Assembly (NCBI RefSeq): GCF_032854445.1
Contig: NC_088304.1
Coordinates: 12,537,704 to 12,601,703 of the forward strand
Direction: 5' to 3'
From: Liolophura sinensis
Lineage: Eukaryota > Mollusca > Polyplacophora > Chitonida > Chitonidae
Length of the DNA: 64,000 bases
In this document: piece after piece, positions 10,223-20,900 of the stretch
How positions within the stretch are numbered: the stretch's first letter is position 1
How the letters are laid out: the number at the start of each line of letters is the position of its first letter
Notes under the pieces: model-generated
Told to the model about the DNA's origin: nothing
The model's input: the letters and a program-made list of their open reading frames with translations, nothing else
Databases searched by the model: none
Program-made: the position numbers and the translations under genes

Positions 10223-13200
10223 CTGAAAAAAAAAAAATGACTTCAAAACTTATTTACAACTCTTTATCTGTCTCTGTTGGTCTGTTAAAAATGAAATTAT
10301 GAATTCTCTTCTCTCTGTCTGTCTGCTGACTTGTCTGTCTGTGAACAGTTGCAACATAATGTAAGGGAAAATAAACCAATTAAAGTTTGGTCAATTGCAT
10401 TTACAGACATTTTATTCCTCTCTCTATGTGACTGTCATTTAATGTCATACAGAAGAATTTTCCACTGACAGTAAATGTATACAACCGACTGTGTTTAAGA
10501 CTGTTTCAAATAATAAATGAGGTCACCAACAGCAATTGTAGATCTTTAACTAAAAACTTAAATGTTTTACTAAAATTTTGGTTCATGCTACCGTCATATA
10601 CATGTACTATAACGTTAACATAAATGATACATGAATACTGGTAAAATGGGCAGATGGTTTGAATCTTGCAAAATAATAAATGTACTATTGCAGGAACATT
10701 GCAGATTAAACTTTGGGTCTAAAATGGGGTCTAATTTTACATTCAGTTGTTATTTTGATTTTATCACGTGTTCATTAATTCCATTATAATTACATGGCTG
10801 ACATTTTAGTGTTGTGACCATAACTTCAAAGGTGCATTTTCTTACCAATGTCAGCAAAAATAACCTTTTCTTCAGGCCCAGCCTTTGATATCACCTCTCC
10901 CCTGTAATCATAACATAGATTACTGATAAAATCCTGCTCTATCTGTTCCGTTTTAGTATGCAACTAGTATCTATATTTAAATGCCAGATCAACACTCGTT
11001 ATTTTTGAGAGGTGTTATTTTTGAGTTTTAAAAGACAACAAAAGGTAATGCTGATCTCTTTAGATACCAACGACATTTGAAGGTCAATCAATCATGTTTA
11101 AAGGGAAAATCTCCATCAAAATATCAAGTAAAATTCAGTCACCTTTTTACATTTCAGAGCGGAGTCAGAGATTAAAAGTCTCAAACCCTGGTGATTTATT
11201 TATTTTGAATTGTTCTTTGGAGCTATAGATCATCCTCAAAAATATTTCACTTGATTTCAGTCAGCATTACAGTGAGAGGAAACAAAGCAGAGCCTGGCGG
11301 TAACCCATGACTATCTGCAGGTTGCTGGCAAACCTTCTCACCTACGACCTGAGATCAAGCCAGCATAAGCTGACTTTAACTCACAGGGACTGCAATGATG
11401 AGAGGCTCTTAGGGTATTATGCTGCACTAGCACTCTAACCAATAGGCCATGAAAGCCTCCCACACATAGATATATGTACATGTGCATGTACACTGTGTTC
11501 AATTAGACTGTCATATTGCCCATAAAAACAGTTCCAATCAAAACACAACAGAGATACATATTTTACCAACAACTTACAACTTATCATGGTAAGCGATTTG
11601 AATAATGATTTCACTCATTCACCTAGAACAATCCTGGCATCTTTCCAACACCATCTAAAACTGTTGACTGCTTCTCTTTGCATGATTCTATCCTGATTTC
11701 TAACTTAATAAATTTTTCTTTGTTCTTTCATAGTTTGGGAATTGGCTTTGAAATTATTGACCCAAAACATCTCATTTTGGTTGACAGCTGATATATGAAT
11801 GTCTGTTTCGATGTACAGATGTATTTTGACTACAGAGCTAAAACAATGCAGCTCTTCACTAACCATGGATTCACAACTGTACTGTGGCCCCATGCCACAT
11901 AAGATGCATTCTCATCCCTTGCAGGAGACACCGTGGCAAAGTACACTTGGTTGTCGAGGGCACGAGCTCTCTGAAGAAGTTCCCAGTGGGCGGGGCCTGT
12001 TGTCATGTTGAAGGCCCCTGGATACACCAATAGCTTACAACCTGAAGCAGAGTGAGTGACAAGTCCATTTAAACCAACTCTCACTGCGACTTTATACCAT
12101 CAATGCCCTACACCAAACGTCACTTGATTTTCACTTTGATTTGTTTAATTCATGTATTTAAACCTTATTATTTAATGCCATAGAGAAAAATGTTTCATCT
12201 TCTCTATTTCCCTCAACTTTTCCGCATATGAAAAATCAAATTTCAGTGTAATTTACATACATTTTCAGGTTGATTTTGGATACAAAACTACATTGGTTGG
12301 ATTTGCCAAAAGTATAATTTTATCAGCCTAAACAGAGTAATGCCAATACATTGCATTTTAGAGCCAAATAACATTTATTCATTTCTTTATTTGAATGGTG
12401 TTTTATGCCACACTCAGGAATATTTCACTTATACGATGGTGGCCAGCATTATGGTGGGAGAAGACCGGGCAGAGCCCGGGGGAAACCCACGACCATCCGC
12501 AGGTTGCTAGAAGATCTTCCCACGTACGGCCGGGGATGAGAGCCAAATGCAAACAATAACCCCTTACTGTTAGTGGTGACGCTTACACTTTCCCAACACG
12601 ATATCATCTTATTTTCCAAACAAAACACCTTTCTAATGGAACTCCCAGAATCAGGCAAAGTGAGTAACTTAGTTATTTGGCATAAATTTAGGTTGCATAA
12701 TAATAATATTACACGTACATTAAACTAAGTATATTGCATAAATATGTAAATAATTTGCGTCACTTACCTGCCCTGGCATAAGTTTGAGCCATCTCGGCAA
12801 ATCTCATGTCGTAGCAAATACCCACTCCAATCATACAGTCAGCTGGCAAGGATTATTATTATAACAGATTAACATAATAAAATATTGTTGATTATTCAAA
12901 TTGATTGCTTCCTGAAATCAAGAGCTCAATCATGATTATAAACCTACATGCACATGTAGCTAAGAGCTCAATAATGATTATAAACCTACATGTACACATA
13001 GCTAAGAGCTCAATCATGATTATAAACCTACATGTACACGTAGCTAAGAGCTCAATCATGATTATAAACCTACATGTACACGTAGCTAAGAGCTCAATCA
13101 TGATTATAAACCTACATGTACACGTACCTAAGGGCTCAATCATGATTATAAACCTACATGTACACGTAGCTAAGAGCTCAATCATGATTATAAACCTACA

Positions 13201-16200
13201 TGCACATGTAGCTAAGAGCTCAATCATGATTATAAACCTACATGTACACGTACCTAAGGGCTCAATCATGATTATAAACCTACATGTACACGTAGCTAAG
13301 AGCTCAATCATGATTATAAACCTACATGCACATGTAGCTAAGAGCTCAATCATGATTATAAACCTACATGTACATGTAGCTAAGACCTCAATCATGATTA
13401 TAAACCTACATGTACACGTAGCTAAAAGCTCAATCATGAATATGAACCTACATGTACATGTAGCTAAGAGCTCAATCATGATTATAAACCTACATGTACA
13501 TGAACCTAAGAGCTCAATCATGATTATAAACCTACATGTACACGTAGCTAAGAGCTCAATCATGATTATAAACCTACATGTACACGTAGCTAAGAGCTCA
13601 ATCATGATTATAAACCTACATGTACATGTAGCTAAGAGCTCAATCATGATTATAAACCTACATGTACATGTAGCTAAGAGCTCAATCATGATTATAAACC
13701 TACATGTACACGTAGCTAAAAGCTCAATCATGAATATGAACCTACATGCACATGTAGCTAAGAGCTCAATCATGATTATAAACCTGAATGTACATGTAGC
13801 TAAGACCTCAATCATGATTATAAACCTACATGTACATGAACCTAAGGGCTCAATCATGATTATAAACGTACATGTACATGTAGCTAAGACCTCAATCATG
13901 ATTATAAACCTACATGCACATATAGCTAAGAGGTCAATCAAGATTATAAACCTACATGCACATGTAGCTAAGAGCTCAATCAGGATCATAAACCTACATG
14001 TACACGTAGCTAAGAGCTCAATCATGAATATGAACCTGAATGTACATGTAGCTAAGACCTCAATCATGATTATAAACCTACATGTACATGTAGCTAAGAG
14101 CTCAATCATGATTATAAACCTACATATGCATGTAGCTAAGCCCTCAATCATGAATATGAACCTACATGCACATGTAGCTAAGAGCTCAATCATGATTATA
14201 AACCTACATGTACATGTAGCTAAGACCTCAATCATGAATATGAACCTACATGTACATGAACCTAAGGGCTCAATCATGATTATAAACCTACATGTACATG
14301 TAGCTAAGACCTCAATCATGATTATAAACCTACATGTACATGAACCTAAGAGCTCAATCATGATTATAAACCTACATGTACATGTAGCTAAGAGCTCAAT
14401 CATGATTATAAACCTACATGTACATGTAGCTAAGAGCTCAATCAGGATTATAAACCTACATGCACATGTAGCTAAGAGCTCAATCATGAATATGAACCTA
14501 CATGCACATGTAGCTAAGAGCTCAATCAGGATCATAAACCTACATGTACATGTAGCTAAGAGCTCAATCATGATTATAAACCTACATGTACATGTAGCTA
14601 CATGTTATTTACCAATATCATTTTCTTTGAGATATATTTTTTCCTCTTAATCACACATGCTCTATAAATTTTCATCCAAAATATTAAAAAATATATAAAT
14701 AAACATATTTCCCATAGTTAAGCCATTGGAAAATAATTGTGGCCATCTATAGGCAGGCCTAAAACATATCTTTTTTTATACAATATATTGATATCATTTA
14801 TACCAATCGGATAATTGGAGTTTTGCATTTGCATTCTTTCATCACTAAAGGTAAAAATCACTACCATTTAAACTGTCAGAAATGTTAGAAAGTATTATTG
14901 ATAACATCTACTATAAAATATGGGGACCTACCATTTACTATAAAATATGGGGACCTTACATTTACTATAAAATATGGGGACCTTACATTTAGTATAAAAT
15001 ATGGGGACCTAACATTTACTGTAAAATATGGGGACCTTACATTTACTATAAAATATGGGGACCTAGCATTTATTATAAAATATGGGGACCTTACATCTAC
15101 TATAAAATATGGGGACCTAACATTTACCGTAAAATATGGGGACCTAACATTTACTGTAAAATATGGGGACCTTACATTTACTATAAAATATGGGGACCTA
15201 ACATTTATTATAAAATATGGGGACCTTACATCTACTATAAAATATGGGGACCTTACATTTACTATAAAATATGGGGATCTAACATTTATTATAAAATATG
15301 GGGACCTAACATTTACTGTAAAATATGGGGACCTTACATTTACTATAAAATATGGGGACCTAACATTTATTATAAAATATGGGGACCTTACATCTACTAT
15401 AAAATATGGGGACCTTACATTTACTATAAAATATGGGGACCTAACATTTATTATAAAATATGGGGACCTTACATCTACTATAAAATATGGGGACCTTACA
15501 TTTACTATAAAATATGGGGATCTAACACTTACTATAAAATATGGGGACCTAAGAAAGTTTCACAAAAAGTTATTTAGAATTGACATGGTAGACAAAGGAG
15601 AGAAAAAACTGATGTGTTCAACATTTGTGAACTAAAGATGTTCCTGAAGGAAAGAGGTGTCTTTTTGCTTCTGGAACATGGTGAGACAGGTGATCAGCAT
15701 GTAATTAATATAAAAAAAAGTTGATTAACATTTTTGACAAGTCATATGATACAGAAAGACTACATGTATTTTGACCTTGAACGACTACAGAGTTTGAACT
15801 CAAAACTGCCCTACCATAAGGAACAATCAAATCTACAACAACAATATTTAGGATGTTGTTGTTAAAGTCCAGGGGAAACCCACGACCATCTGCAGGTTGC
15901 AGCCAGACCTTCCCACACAACAATATTTAGGACGTGTATATGTTCAACTCACAAGCTTCAAAAACTGTTAGCTTTTCACCAGGAGACAATATTTCTGATT
16001 CTTGGAAACGAATTTTTCCGGGGATGTCAATATCGAAGAGATGTACCTGTCAACGTCAAACAGATGGTGCTGCTGTCAATATCACATAGATGTCATGTTT
16101 ACACAAATGCAACTATATCTGTCAATATTAAACAGCTGTACTAGTGTATTCATACAGCTGTATCCAGGAGATTCAAACAAATGTACCTGTCAATATCAAA

Positions 16201-19200
16201 CAAAATAATGTAACAGTATCAAACAGATGTATGTCAATATGAACCATATCTATTTTGGAACAATGTCAACATCAACAACAAATGTCTCTCTTTCAAGCAG
16301 CAGTTACCCCGACTATAAGCTATGAGGTGTTACAGAAATAATTTGCACAGTTTTCTGAAGCTTGCATCCTCACTGACACAAACAAATAATTTTTGGCATC
16401 GTTTTCATAATAATTATATGCATAAATCCACTTTAAAAAGTGCCTTAGTGATTTACACTTAAGCCATATCGTATATGACGTAGAGTTTATCTGAAAATTT
16501 CTACATGTAAAGTTTAGCTGATCTGAGTTGTGCAAGGAGATGACAGGGGAGAGTGATCAGTTGTGTAGAAATTGGTATGTCAATCGCTCATTATAAACAA
16601 GGCTCCTATAACAGAAGTGCCATCGAATGAACCAAGTGATCGAATACATTAACCCAGATGACCATGCAGGGGGTCTCCGTGGAGGAGGTAGTTAGCACTC
16701 CTGCAAGGTGCAATGACCCAGGAGCCTCTCATCAATGCGGTCACGGTGAGTTCAAGTCCAGCTCATGCTGGCTTCCTCTCTGGCTGTAGGTGGGAAGGTC
16801 TGACAGCAACCTGTGGATGGTCGTGGGCTTCAGCCGGACTCTGCCTGGTTTCCTGCCACCATAATACTTGTCGTTGTTGTATAAGTAAAATATTCTTGAC
16901 CAACACCAATCAAATATATACCAAAATTTAAAGTTGTAAATACATGTACATATATTGTCCACAGACCAAATAAGGTCACACTGAAAATCATACAAAGTAC
17001 AAGTATATGTAGTATGAAGTAAGAAAGCTGTGGTACCTTGCGGTGTTTGGCAATCAAGCTTCCATCAGGGCCATACACAGTACAGGTGTTGTAAAACGCA
17101 TCACCTTCCTTTTCTGGAATAGAGCCTGCAAAACAATTTGCGTGCATTCAATCTTGGAGGACGGTAGTAATGATGAAATTGTTATGACGCCAATATTATT
17201 ATGGTGTCAAGTACATAATGTCCAGTGTCATGAGGCATCCAGTGTCTGGTCAGGGGGAAACAAGTGCTTGACCAGGAGGAAACCAAGACCTGATCAGGAA
17301 GAAACCAGTGCGTGGTCAGAGGTTAAGCAGTGCCTGGCAACGAGGAAACCAAGACCTGACCAGGAAGAAACCAGTGTTGTCAGAGGTTAAGCCGTGCCTG
17401 GCTAAGAGAAAACCAAGACCTGGCGAGAAAGAAACCAGTACCTGGTTATCTGAAAACACATACATGTACTTGACCAGAGGAAACTAGTCCATGACAAGGA
17501 GGAGATGAAGTAGCCAGGAAAAAACCAGGGCCTGACCAGGAGGAAATCAGTATCTGGTAAGGGGGAAACCAGTGCCTAAAAAACGCTAAAAACAATGCAA
17601 GGATATAAACTCTCAAAATAAGTTATTATCATCTTGCCTGATGTTTAAACAAAAAACACGCACTGGTCCCCAACAATATATATATCACTTTGCATGTATG
17701 ATAATATGGCCTTCGGGTCACGAAGAGATCTTACACTTAAGTAAAAATTTCAAACCATTCTAAAACCGTTATTTCTTCTGTAAGAAGGTCAAAATATTGC
17801 TTGTCAATGACCATTCTGGGTAAGTTATTGTACAACAAATTTCAGCTAGGCAATATAATGGAAAGGCACATGCCAAATTTAATGACTGAAGTTTTGCCTT
17901 AAGTCTAAAACTGCTTTGTGATCCAGGGCCACGATCAGTTTTAAGAGTGGAGTAAACAGGAGTATACAGGAGTATACAAGAGTAAAAAATCTGCCACTGT
18001 ACATGATATCGTAAATTACATCAGGTCAATCAATAAATACTTGGCTCATGGTTCTTATGGTGAATAGCCCAAGTGAGGTAGGCGAACTTTTAGGCATGCA
18101 TGCCCAGATTCCAGGTGGAATATTTACATTAGTAACCAATAACATACCTCCAATTAGAAATATTTTATTTTCCGCAGCTAATTTAGCCAGGTGGTTTGTT
18201 GATTCTCCAGGAATAGCTTCTGCATACTGAGGGAAATACTTTGTTCCATATGGAGAATTAAAACACTCCTGTTGATGGAAAATAAAATATGCCATTTTCA
18301 CAGAAATCTTGGGTAGATATCACAACGTTGTGGGCTATTATTTATTTCATTGGTGTTTGAAACCCTACTTCACAATATTTCTCTTTAATAAGTGCAAAAC
18401 TGGGTGAAAACTCACAACCACAGGCAGGTTGGTGGCAGATCTTCTCATTTATGACCGAAGAAGAAGCCAGCATGAGCTGGATTTGAACTCACAACAATCA
18501 CATTAGTAGAGGCTCCTGAATCATGCATAAGCACCCTAACCACTTTGGCCATGGAGGCCTGTGGGTTGTTGAAGGCTTTTTTTCTACATTTTCCGGAAAG
18601 TTCTTTCAACAAAACATCTTTAATTTTGTCCCTTAAACCCAACTTTAGACAATCTATTTACTTCTTATTTATAAGAAGGAAGCGTACAAAGTTTTAAACA
18701 AAATCCAGTTATATGTGTTAAACAATTATGAAAAGATTACTTGAAAATATTAATAAATGCACTTTATATACACACATGACAGTCCAAAGTCTAACAATGT
18801 CGGAGCTTTAATGTTAATTACTGATCAATGTTTGGGCAGTTCAAATCTTAAAATCCACCTTCTAAATAAAATGTACCAACCTAGTGTAGTTATTAAAGCC
18901 CTATCATGCCAATGGCACTTGATACCTTGTTTCAAGGTCACAATATTTTAGAAAATTGATGTGAGTGGCGGAATATTTTTCCATTTTCATTATCATTATT
19001 TTGGCCTTTCCTTTATGATAGGAAATCTCACTCGCTGTGACAAATTCTGGCAGAAAATGACAAAGGAAGAATTTAAGTTTCTATGTGGGGGGTAAACTAG
19101 TGTGCAGGCAGTGATGGGAAACTAGGAATCTAGTGTGACTGGCCCAAAGTACATGTACATGTATACGAACCATGAAAGGAACCATATGCATGTATGTAGG

Positions 19201-20280
19201 TACATGTCCTTGTGCTCTCCACAATATTCCAAGACTGGAAATAATATTTATTAATATAATATTTCATATAAAAATATAATATTTCATTAAAATATTGGCA
19301 AATTTAAAAAAAGTTACAATGTTTTTTTGCACTTTTGTCCAGTGCTAAACATTTGGACTCGATAAATGCACGTATACCATTTGGAGCAAGATCTTGTCCC
19401 TGTCCTGGAGCTTATCTCCAGGCTTGATCTGCAGGTACACATAGACATAAGCCATGATAAGGACCATAATTAACTTACAGGTAAAGCAACCAGTCTGGCC
19501 CCTCCGCTTACTGCCTCCTTGATTAGCCTGGAAGCATGTGTCAGGTTGTCAGGTTTAGAAGCCGTCACTGCCAGCTGGACAAGGCCAATACGCAATGCTG
19601 GGGCAGGGGGGGAAATGAGAAGAGACATCGTTATCAAGGATGAACGGTTACACCAGGCCAGCATGCAATGCCGGAGTGGGGGAAAATGACATTTATCATT
19701 ACAAAGGACGAACAGCTGAAAAAAGCCAATACACAATGCTGGAGTAGAGGAAAACGATAAGAGTTGTTATTATCGAGGCGAGACATTATCTCTGATGGGG
19801 GAAATGAGAACAGTTATCGCTCTCAAGGCTGAACAGCTGGTATACACCTTGAGGTCCCTTTACAATGAAGAGCAACCTGCGGGTGGTCGTGGGATTCCCC
19901 CCTGGCTGTGCCCAGTTTCCACCCACCATAATGCTGGCTGTCGTCGTATAAGTGAAATATTCTTGAGTACGGCGTAAAACACCAATCAAATAAATAAATA
20001 AATAAATTTACGGGTGAAGAGAACCATGGTATTCGAGATCTTACATTTCCACAACAAGACTGACGAGATTGACAAGACTGACAAGGCAAAACATACCCAT
20101 CGAATGGGTGAAGACTGTTTAGAATCACAACACAGCAGACAATAACGCTTACTGACGTTAGTTTAAAATCAAACTGGTTAATCTAAATATTGACAGAATG
20201 TTAGATGACATGCTCTTGGTTAGCTCGTGTTTTTGGTCTTATTTCCAACAGTTTTTCAGCTTACAGCTTGCGTCCGCCAT
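10107..20280 (-). CDS. NIT2: Omega-amidase NIT2 (nitrilase superfamily), complete, 9 exons
   Basis: NIT2 hydrolyses alpha-ketoglutaramate and alpha-ketosuccinamate in the cytosol and mitochondria, closing the glutamine transaminase pathway. Exons: 20265-20280, 19479-19597, 18148-18268, 17037-17125, 15953-16046, 12768-12842, 11864-12041, 10846-10901, 10107-10222. All junctions are GT/AG and in phase, giving 287 residues (human about 276). The nitrilase catalytic triad is present: Glu46 in PECFNSPYG, Lys115 in KHRKVHLFDID, Cys156 in [30 protein letters not shown] and [13 protein letters not shown] are nearly invariant in the family. The first exon contributes only MADAS plus one base, chosen because it restores phase (t|ca = Ser) and has a good donor. 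Its neighbour VPS13B is divergently transcribed. The introns hold large minisatellites. Confidence 0.93.
10846..10901 (-). CDS. NIT2: NIT2 exon 8
   Basis: Encodes [18 protein letters not shown] between the acceptor gattacag|g and donor g|gtaag; it supplies the strand following NPW. Confidence 0.92.
11195..11456 (-). repeat. SINE type A, diverged, near full length
   Basis: In NIT2 intron 7. Tail complement at 11195, degenerate body, and tRNA-head complement gctgcactagcactctaacc near 11420-11445. Confidence 0.75.
11864..12041 (-). CDS. NIT2: NIT2 exon 7
   Basis: 58 codons including [37 protein letters not shown] and [12 protein letters not shown]. The donor tg|gttagt splits the Trp codon of NPW. 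Confidence 0.94.
12208..12360 (-). mobile_element. MITE-like element, partial
   Basis: Shares ccctcaacttttccgcatatg and the interior gattttggatacaaaact with the copies at 36811 and 63152. The far terminal repeat is not evident. Confidence 0.5.
12373..12540 (-). repeat. SINE type A, 5'-truncated
   Basis: In NIT2 intron 6. A clear body from ttcacttatacgatggtggc to cccacgtacggccgggg; the tRNA head is absent. Confidence 0.82.
12768..12842 (-). CDS. NIT2: NIT2 exon 6 (catalytic cysteine)
   Basis: Encodes [20 protein letters not shown] and then YARA. The Cys of GICYDMRF is the nitrilase nucleophile. Acceptor tccttgccag, donor g|gtaagt. Confidence 0.95.
12920..14600. repeat. 42-bp minisatellite, 40 copies, in NIT2 intron 5
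   Basis: Forty near-exact copies of a 42-bp unit (aagagctcaatcatgattat, then aaacctacatgtacatgtag, then ct). Sub-repeats are palindromic: gagctc, atcatgat, acatgtacatgt. Since 42 is 14 codons and no frame used contains a stop, frames of 581 codons (plus strand) and 559 codons (minus strand) are open across the array. That is a by-product of unit length, not evidence of a gene. Confidence 0.95.
14909..15553. repeat. 27-bp minisatellite, about 24 copies, in NIT2 intron 5
   Basis: Unit tactataaaatatggggacc plus taacatt. It reads FTIKYGDLT in a 245-codon plus-strand frame for the same reason as the neighbouring array. Confidence 0.95.
15867..15918 (-). repeat. SINE type A fragment
   Basis: Matches the aggggaaacccacgaccatc, tgcaggttg, ccagaccttcccac core only. 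Confidence 0.6.
15953..16046 (-). CDS. NIT2: NIT2 exon 5
   Basis: Encodes [20 protein letters not shown] and [11 protein letters not shown]; the [12 protein letters not shown] motif follows the catalytic Lys. Acceptor gttgacag, donor t|gtgagt. Confidence 0.94.
16025..16260. repeat. Degenerate tandem repeat overlapping NIT2 exon 5 start
   Basis: A roughly 30-35 bp unit resembling gtcaatatcaaacagatgta recurs five to six times; the first copy includes the first ~20 coding bases of exon 5 and its acceptor. Divergence makes the copy borders uncertain. Confidence 0.5.
16668..16920 (+). repeat. SINE type A, near full length
   Basis: Starts ggtctccgtggaggag, has ggtgagttcaagtccagc as box B, and ends in a taagtaaaatattcttgacc tail with A-rich 3' end. 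Opposite strand to NIT2. Confidence 0.8.
17037..17125 (-). CDS. NIT2: NIT2 exon 4 (catalytic lysine)
   Basis: 29 codons: [29 protein letters not shown]. The final Lys corresponds to the catalytic Lys112 of the human enzyme. Acceptor ttgttttgcag. Confidence 0.95.
17235..17590. repeat. Degenerate ~25-28 bp repeat in NIT2 intron 3
   Basis: Variants of gaggaaaccaagacctgacc and ggaagaaaccagtgcctggt alternate through the stretch. Not exon-derived. Confidence 0.65.
18148..18268 (-). CDS. NIT2: NIT2 exon 3 (catalytic glutamate)
   Basis: 40 codons: [20 protein letters not shown], then [20 protein letters not shown]. Glu in the leading ECF is the general base of the triad. Acceptor catcaacag, donor g|gtatgt. 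Confidence 0.95.
18334..18562 (-). repeat. SINE type A, diverged
   Basis: Tail complement ttatttcattggtgtttg, body, and head complement tgcataagcaccctaaccac. In NIT2 intron 2. Confidence 0.75.
19479..19597 (-). CDS. NIT2: NIT2 exon 2
   Basis: 39 codons: [39 protein letters not shown], the first beta-strand and helix of the nitrilase fold. Strong acceptor cccccctgccccag, donor ct|gtaagt. Confidence 0.95.
19580..19835. repeat. ~70-bp tandem duplication across the NIT2 exon 2 acceptor
   Basis: Three to four diverged copies of a unit that joins the first ~15 coding bases of exon 2 to its acceptor and about 50 bases of intron 1. Compare gccaatacgcaatgctgggg, gccagcatgcaatgccggag and gccaatacacaatgctggag. 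The third copy keeps an AG at the homologous acceptor; the second has lost it. Confidence 0.65.
19868..20008 (+). repeat. SINE type A, 5'-truncated
   Basis: gcaacctgcgggtggtcgtg through cgtcgtataagtgaaatatt to an (AAAT)n tail. In NIT2 intron 1. Confidence 0.85.
20265..20280 (-). CDS. NIT2: NIT2 exon 1 coding part (16 nt)
   Basis: ATG at 20278-20280 begins MADAS and leaves one base before the donor gtaagc; joining to exon 2 gives Ser and an unbroken frame. Short, but the phase and donor fit exactly. Confidence 0.75.
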
Positions 20281-20900
20281 AGCTGGACAGAGGCCCCCGT
20301 TACAACTTCCGTTTTTCGGCAGTATGTAATTGTAATGTAATTCTGTGTATTTCAGGGTGTAAAGTCTTTTTTGCTGCCAGCCTGCCGTTTTTGGTGTACA
20401 GGTGCATGCTTGGTATCAAAATGATGGAAATTGTCTAAGCTTGTCTAAGGGCAGGTATGAGTTTTAATGAGAGTTTGAACTTCTGGGCGAGAGGACACAA
20501 GGAGACAGGTGGTGATGAGGCTGCGAGTGACGTCCCCTTGGCGTTGCAGGGCACCCCTCCCAGCTGCCGGCATAGGAAAGTCCAGATTTTAACGGTCAAC
20601 CTATGTCAAGATTTGTGTGGCTTCTTTTTCACAAGCTGGGCCAGATATGCACCAAAGCTTATTGGCCATGGAATGTTTGGGACTGAGCTTCAGCGCTAAA
20701 CGTTAACGTTGTCGCTTATGGAAAATTAATGGGGGTATGTGGCCAGCTGGCTTGATGTCATGTTGTCGCGCGCACACAGGCTGTCGTCGCGCGACAGAAT
20801 CCGCTCTTGCGCGAGGTTGTGACGATGGCAGCTGTGAGACCCCTGTGTGTGTGGCAAAAATGACAGCATTTCACCATCAAACTGGCCTAGATTAATTTAT
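20266..20900. promoter_or_regulatory. Candidate bidirectional promoter between NIT2 and VPS13B
   Basis: NIT2 initiates at 20280 leftward, and VPS13B needs a 5' exon to the right because its first coding exon begins at a splice acceptor. The interval contains the only dense CpG patch of the neighbourhood (gtcgcgcgcacacaggctgt, gtcgcgcgacagaatccgct near 20765-20815). No TATA box is obvious. This is inference from position and composition. Confidence 0.45.

Noticed and set aside
12892-14650. Two very long overlapping open frames (559 and 581 codons) on opposite strands
   Set aside because: They are the 42-bp array read in stop-free frames; no start context, domain or non-repeat sequence supports a gene.
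12920-15553. CRISPR-like arrays
   Set aside because: Units are directly tandem with no unique spacers, and the window is eukaryotic.
14898-15635. 245-codon frame reading FTIKYGDLT repeats
   Set aside because: Explained by the 27-bp minisatellite in NIT2 intron 5.
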